Source: Austropuccinia psidii | Lineage: Eukaryota; Basidiomycota; Pucciniomycetes; Pucciniales; Sphaerophragmiaceae | Length of the DNA: 64,000 nt | Assembly (NCBI GenBank): GCA_023105745.1 | Contig: JALGQZ010000004.1 | Coordinates: 40,004,437-40,068,436, forward strand | Direction of reading: 5' to 3' | Shown here: one piece after another, positions 58,791 to 64,000 of the stretch | Layout of the letters: the number at the start of each line of letters is the position of its first letter | Position numbering within the stretch: the first letter of the stretch is position 1 | Notes under the pieces: generated by a model | The model's database searches: none | What the model was told of the DNA's origin: nothing | Seen by the model: the letters and a program-made list of their open reading frames with translations, nothing else | Translations under genes and position numbers: made by a program

Positions 58791-59830
58791 TTATTTTTTA
58801 TTGATTAATGTCAGAATATGTTCAAGCTCAGAGATTGGCCTTCTCAATTACAAGTCTGCTATAGTTAGATCCATCTGGAATTCCTTTTCCTTCAACTCCA
58901 ATTCCCAATTCCACTTTCCTTTTTCAAAAATATTGTTCATTTTGTGTTTTTTGTCATCAAACTCAATTTTATTTTGTAAATTCACTTATTCAAACTGTTG
59001 ACTTTCAATATTCCTCACTTTCTCTTTATGCCACCTTTCCTTGTCCCACTTCAAACAAGCATTATCACTTCCTTCACAGGCTAAGCCCATATTTTTTCAG
59101 TAGGCTTGAACAGAGTAATTATAATTTAAATACATACCCTTTTTACAGGATTCAAGAAAATTTTCATATGTAGGTGCAAACATATCCATGAACATTTTTC
59201 TAGAGCCACTATTGTAATTTGAGTTGTTGGTCAATGATTGATTATGCTTTTATGTCAAATGAGTTATAAGCTCACCTAGCTGACAGAAGAAGAGATAGTC
59301 CAAATGGGAATTTAAAAATATCAGGTCTGAGCATACTTACTGATTCATAATTGAATTTTTCTGCCTGAACTGACTCATCATAATTATTAAGCAAAGGATC
59401 AAGATTGAGAGGTGATTTGAAACAGTTATTACCCTTTCAAATTCAAATGAGTTTTCATCATTTCAGTTAAGAACAAAAAGAGATGATGACCTACCTTATT
59501 AATTAGAGGTTCATATTCAAAATCATTATTTAAGCTTTCTTTTCATTGAGAATCATAGCTTGAAATAAGATTTATATTGGGCTTGTTTCCAAAGAGTGCA
59601 TCAATTTTGACATAGAAAGGAAAGATACCTTCAAGCTTTTCACTTATTGATTTTATATCTTTACTCTCATCTTTTTTCAGTTAGTCCAGCCCCAGTTAAA
59701 CTTTCATATCATTTAGTAGCCATATACTCCTTTTCATATTTTTGCCATCAATCTGGAATGCTACTTAGATTAAAGCTTAGGAAATGATGTTAGTTTTTGT
59801 TTAACTCAATGGCCATAAGCTGAAATCAAT
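58791..59830 (-). pseudogene. Myb/SANT-like, Harbinger-associated protein remnant
   Basis: On the minus strand, WQKYEKEYMATK and YESLTGAGLTE (about 59690-59770), then SISEKLEGIFPFYVKIDALF and GNKPNIN (about 59570-59660), resemble the conserved block of Myb/SANT-like proteins abundant in rusts (a Y-x-S-x-T-G-A-G-L motif followed by a F-P-F-Y-x-K-I-D-A-L-F-type motif). After an apparent intron (GT at 59137-59136 to AG at 59082-59081, 57 bases), the C-terminus reads CLKWDKERWHKEKVRN and then a charged coiled coil ending at a TAA (58791-58793). At least five stops interrupt it. In Harbinger-type elements such proteins bind DNA and escort the transposase; that role is inferred. Confidence 0.55.
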
Positions 59831-59970
59831 TCTTTTTTGATAAAGGGAGCCTTCCTATTGAAGCTGAGCCATTAGTACATAAACATTATTGAAAAGCTTA
59901 TTTGATTGAAATTCTATTGATAATTGATAAATAATCTGTACGTATCTAATGGCCTGATGGATGTGGAAGG

Positions 59971-61384
59971 TGTCAGGCTGAGCCTATGATGAAGGGGTAA
60001 ATAGATGTATATAAAACTTCAATTATGACTGTGGCATGGATATTTTAATTTAAAGAAGGTTTATAATAGATAATTTAAGGGCTTTACTATGAGGAATAGT
60101 GGTGGTGAGTGCTTCTGAAAGCCCTGGGTGCAGTCTTACCAGTTGGGTTACTATAATAAAAGCTACATTACACTAATTAAGGTATACCTGTTTATTTTCC
60201 AAGAGTATAGCTGTTTTGAACAGCTTCACTATTTATGAATTCAAGAGAAGTATGGGGATTCCTTTTCTGGAGGTGAAAAGGCCTCCTTTTGTCCTGAAAT
60301 GGGGTGGAAAGGTCTTCTAGACAATCCACATAGAAGAAGTGAAGATTTGTTACTTCAGAGTACTGGAATGTTGTTTGCACAAGGCCTGTATGCTCTTTAT
60401 TGGGCTCAGATGTGGCTTTGAAACCACATCTGGGAGGTTTGCTCCAATACAGGATGAAAATTTTTGTCTGGGGACCACACAGCCCTCTTCTGACGTGTAT
60501 AAAGCATAGAAAGCTGTACAGAACCTGTATGTGACCCCGGTATTGAATGAAATATGAGGTATCAAAGTATAAAAAAGCTTCCCTGTCTATTTGAGACCTC
60601 ATAATCATGTTTATGGGAGATTATCCCACAGTAAAGGTGTATTGGCCAAACTGTGGGATTTTAACCTTAAAGCTGCTATACCTTTGTCAGTTTTTGAAAT
60701 ATAGAGCTCAAATTTGGTTCATTTTTTAGCCCTGTATGGGATATAAACAATGGTACCTCACTTGGTATGGGTAACATTAAATATGGCAAAGTTATGCCAT
60801 GTTCAATTTTTGTTATCCATATGTATGATTTTCTCAAAATCTGTATGGAACTTGTTTGCTCCATAACTTTTGCTCTAGATGGGATATGAAGGAATAGATA
60901 GTACCATCAGATATCCCTGATTGTGCCCTTTCCAAAATGGCCCCCCTTTAGTTATCTCACACTAAAACTGTAGAAGTTAGATTAGAGGTGAATATTTTAT
61001 TCACCCTTATTTGACCTCATTTTGGCCATAACTTCTGTAGTTTTGGTGCTATCTCAGTTTGGCTATTACCATTAAATAGCCCTTACTTAGAGCTTCAACT
61101 TGAATACCCATTTTCTGGGTTTAAGCCTCTTCCTCTGGATTCCAGATGAGAGGTGAAAATTAAGGTTTATGCTCAGCAACTTGTTTGAGAAGGAATAACT
61201 TTGTTACTATTTTTCCTATGATGATGGGACTTGAATATTTGGAAACAGGTTAGTTTCCTCTTTCTTTTGATACCTTTTGAGCTGGCTGGGCTCAGCTCTA
61301 TTTTTTGGTGTTATTCTGCTCTACCATCGGTTTATGGTATTTGGCTGTCATGCTTGTGCTCTTGTTTTGATTCACAGGCTGACA
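59971..61384 (-). repeat. Solo LTR (1414 bp) related to the element 2 LTR family
   Basis: This starts TGTCAGGCTGAGCC and ends ACAGGCTGACA, flanked by the exact 5-bp duplication GAAGG (59966-59970 and 61385-61389). It has the same termini, length class and palindrome-rich middle as the element 2 LTR, for example CAGATGTGG/CCACATCTG at about 60407-60432. There is no internal region, so it is a solo LTR left by recombination. The strand is given by analogy with element 2. Open frames inside (60192-60608, 61231-61437) have no recognisable product. Confidence 0.88.
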
Positions 61385-62556
61385 GAAGGCCAAAGTTGGT
61401 CTCCATATCTGACTTGATGTGTTATTATATGGTGTGAGGAATTATGATATGGCTGAAGAAATATAAAGTTATGAAAAGTTTTTTGATAAAATTTTTAAAA
61501 ACAAATTGTGGAATAATATGTTGTACAGTTATAAATCATGAATTATGAATACTGATGTGGGTTAGTTCTCAAATTAAAATCCCAGATGCATGGTATTTGG
61601 TGAAAGTGATAGGGGACTCAGTTAGAATCCCATGGAATTTACACATGAAAAACCTGGATTTTAACATTGGCATTTGGAAACCAAATCTGATGTTATTTCA
61701 AAGGGGGATTCAGTGACTTTGACACCCCTTAATAGCAATATAATGAATTATTTTATTATTTAATGACTTAAAGTTATGTAAGATTTATCTTTTATCTGAA
61801 TAATAATATTTCAATTTTTTTAATCTTTGATTCAAAAGAAATCATCTTATATAATCAAAAAGAAGAAAAATTGAATTCTTATAATTAATTTTTTTTATCA
61901 AAAAGAATTAATGAATAATAATTTCAAGAAACTCTTTTTTTAATAATAAGAATTTAAAATAAATTGATTTTTTTTATAAATAATTCATTTTTATTTAATA
62001 AAAATTTTAATTTAAATCTACTTGTCAATTTATGGGAAAAGTGTTTATATGTCATTTATTAACTATATTTACTGTATATTATACAGTAAATATCAGTTCC
62101 GGTTTGCCAATAAGTATGTTTGGGATGTATTTGCTAGTTATTTAATCAATTATTAAATATTAATAGGACAGTTCTTATTAAATATTAGCCACCATGTAAT
62201 CCTATTAAAGAGCTACTGGCATAAAAACTATTCTTTTCAAGTTCCATTTAATAATCATTTAATCACATACCTTATTCCCATTTTTTCAGTTTTTCCTTTT
62301 CAAATGAGATTCTCATTCTTATTATTTTTTTAATTTTTATGATCATTTTCATTATTGACTTTTTTTTTCTTTAATTATATCTTTCAAATTTCAGAATTTG
62401 ATTAATTCTTAATAATCAATTTCTTCATCCTTTACTCTTCTTTCATTCTGATTTATCAGAAAGTTTTTATTTTTATCTCATATTCCTGTAACAAACATAT
62501 TTCCACAATCAAAATTATTTTCTTCACCAACATCACCCCTTCCCTTAGTCAAACTA
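61385..62556. other. Unassigned AT-rich sequence with a long palindrome
   Basis: No gene seen. A near-perfect palindrome at 62065-62093 has two 14-base arms (ATATTTACTGTATA and its complement) around a single T. Confidence 0.5.
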
Positions 62557-64000
62557 TGTGAGCTTTGAGTTATATTTTACATACCCAAATAGTCCACAAT
62601 TAATATTGCCATAAGTTTTGAACTATGCATAACCCATAATTCATACATATATCCAAAACTTATGATTTTTTATTTAAGGAGATATGAATAACCTTTTTGT
62701 GAGTAGGTAAATCCATGTATTTAAGGCCAGATTTGGATTCTACCCAAGAATTTCCCTAGGCTACCCCCATAGTGTGAATAAGCTTCAATTGACTCCATGA
62801 GGTGGTATATATGAAAGATTCTTCAATGCCACATCATTAATACCACATAAAAGAATTGTGAAAATGTTTGTGTTTCTAAATTTTACACCAGATTGATGGG
62901 AATGTGAGGAATCCCATGTTACATATATACTAAGAATAGTGTTATGCAAGTTTGTGGCACTTGATATTACAGTATTCTTATTTAAAGTTTTGATACACCC
63001 ATAGTGGATATCATTCTTGAAGCCTGAAATACTATCATTGACATGAAAATAGCTAAGGGGGACAAAATATATAAAAGAGAGCCACAGTACCCAACTTCTG
63101 AGGCCTCTGAGGCATGGATAGCTCTAAATCTTGGACCCAGGGCTGATCATGGCCAAATTATTATACTAAAAGCTTTTTGGGAACTTGAACTTGGTTGCCA
63201 AGTCAAAGTCCCATTAAATCATAATAAAACATCAAATAAGCTGCTATTTTTATGTGACAAGGAGGTAATGAGAAACTCTTTCTTCTGTAAACATGTCTAT
63301 TATCAATTATTTCCCATGGATAATCCATAAAAAGGTGATTAAACCCCTTTTTTCCCTATTATCTATGCATTTACCTCATGGAAGCCAGCTATTATTGTGC
63401 TACTTTCTTTTCTGAAGAAAAATAAGGTGAAGAATTCAAAAATTCATTCAAAATAAAATTCTTAATTAATCCTTCTTAAACTTTAAGGACCAATGGGAAA
63501 AGGTATAATACATATCAAAACTAAAAATAATTATTACTTGATAATTAAATTAAAAGTTTGACTTACAGTCCATTTTTGATGATTCCATGTGAAACACTGA
63601 ATCTTCAAAAATCTACATATAATACAATCTGTGATGAAATTTACAACAACATTGATAAATTTTATAAATTAATGTATGTTTTGAAATAAAAGAATATTTA
63701 CAGTTGTTACTCCTTTATTTCTTAACCCTAAATGGATTGGTAGTCATGTAAAATGACTTAATTAAGTAATTATGATAATCTTACATGACAACAGGTGATT
63801 TAGCCAATAATTCAAAAAGGACTAATGGTCTCTCAATCATTGGATATTCATTTTTCTCCATAGCCCACCTCTGTGAGCTGTTTCTTACTTAAAAGAGGCC
63901 TTCTCTTTCTGGTTTTTCCTGATCATCTTATTATTCAACCCTATCATTAGTACCAACAAGTAATTATTAGTTATACCTTTTCTTAACAATTCGAATAATT
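62557..64000 (+). repeat. Repeat D copy 2 (runs off the right edge)
   Basis: This starts TGTGAGCTTTGAG and aligns with 34217-35650 in the same order and spacing. A 95-codon open frame (63043-63330) overlaps GAGGCCTCTGAGGCAT and is not open in copy 1, so it is not counted as a gene. Confidence 0.72.

Noticed and set aside
60192..60608. A 138-codon minus-strand frame
   Set aside because: It lies inside the solo LTR with clear ends and target duplication, and has no recognisable domain.
63043..63330. A 95-codon plus-strand frame
   Set aside because: It lies within repeat D copy 2, and the matching stretch in copy 1 (about 34690-34990) is not open.
1..64000. tRNA, rRNA, or other structured RNA genes
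   Set aside because: No cloverleaf with B-box-like sequence or rRNA-like conserved block was noticed on either strand. A covariance-model search would be needed to exclude diverged ones.
1..64000. Bacterial or phage origin
   Set aside because: There is no operon-like gene packing or ribosome-binding pattern. The window is dominated by LTR retrotransposons and eukaryotic DNA transposon relics.

Overview
The window looks like a gene-poor, AT-rich stretch of a eukaryotic nuclear genome made almost entirely of transposable elements, most likely from a rust fungus (Pucciniales). The organism call is an inference. The Gag, protease, reverse transcriptase and integrase peptides read like the very abundant Ty3/Gypsy elements of large rust genomes (Austropuccinia/Puccinia type), and the DNA-transposon relics at the right (MULE, PIF/Harbinger, and a Myb/SANT-like coiled-coil protein) fit the same group. 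I see no bacterial or phage gene organisation, no tRNA or rRNA gene, and no convincing host gene.

Left part (1-31.8 kb): a stack of nested LTR retrotransposons. (i) Element 1 lies on the minus strand. Its 5' LTR (2779-4529), primer-binding site, broken gag and the start of its protease are in the window, and the rest runs off the left edge. (ii) Element 2 (5165-13043, minus) is complete and young: two 1498-bp LTRs with one difference found between them, perfect TGTCAG/CTGACA termini, an AATCG target duplication, a primer site and a polypurine tract. It encodes only one intact 931-aa Gag-protease protein, with no reverse transcriptase or integrase. It sits inside an older LTR (family B). (iii) Element 3 (13896-25878, plus) is a decayed full gag-pol Ty3/Gypsy element with three same-orientation LTR-C copies. 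(iv) Element 4 (26268-31806, minus) is a decayed relative of element 2 that still has the beginning of reverse transcriptase. It is cut there by the end of an LTR-B fragment.

Middle part (31.8-45.8 kb): LTR-B and LTR-D copies in both orientations, then a striking 2.84-kb minisatellite (38917-41760): 119 units of one 21-bp type, a 9-bp stub, and 16 units of a second 21-bp type. The array is open in four of six frames and forms most of a 1047-codon reading frame on the plus strand. I read it as a satellite rather than a proven gene.

Right part (45.8-64 kb): more LTR-D relatives, several decayed reading frames I cannot name, a Mutator-like transposase relic (about 52.74-53.65 kb, minus), a PIF/Harbinger transposase relic (about 54.97-55.79 kb, plus), a Myb/SANT-like protein relic (about 58.79-59.83 kb, minus), a solo LTR with a clean GAAGG target duplication (59971-61384), and a further LTR-D copy running off the right edge.

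How the parts relate: only element 2 looks recently mobile. As it has no polymerase or integrase, it would need both from a related autonomous element, while supplying its own capsid and protease. Everything else is a record of older insertions, LTR recombination, nonsense mutation and apparent CpG decay.
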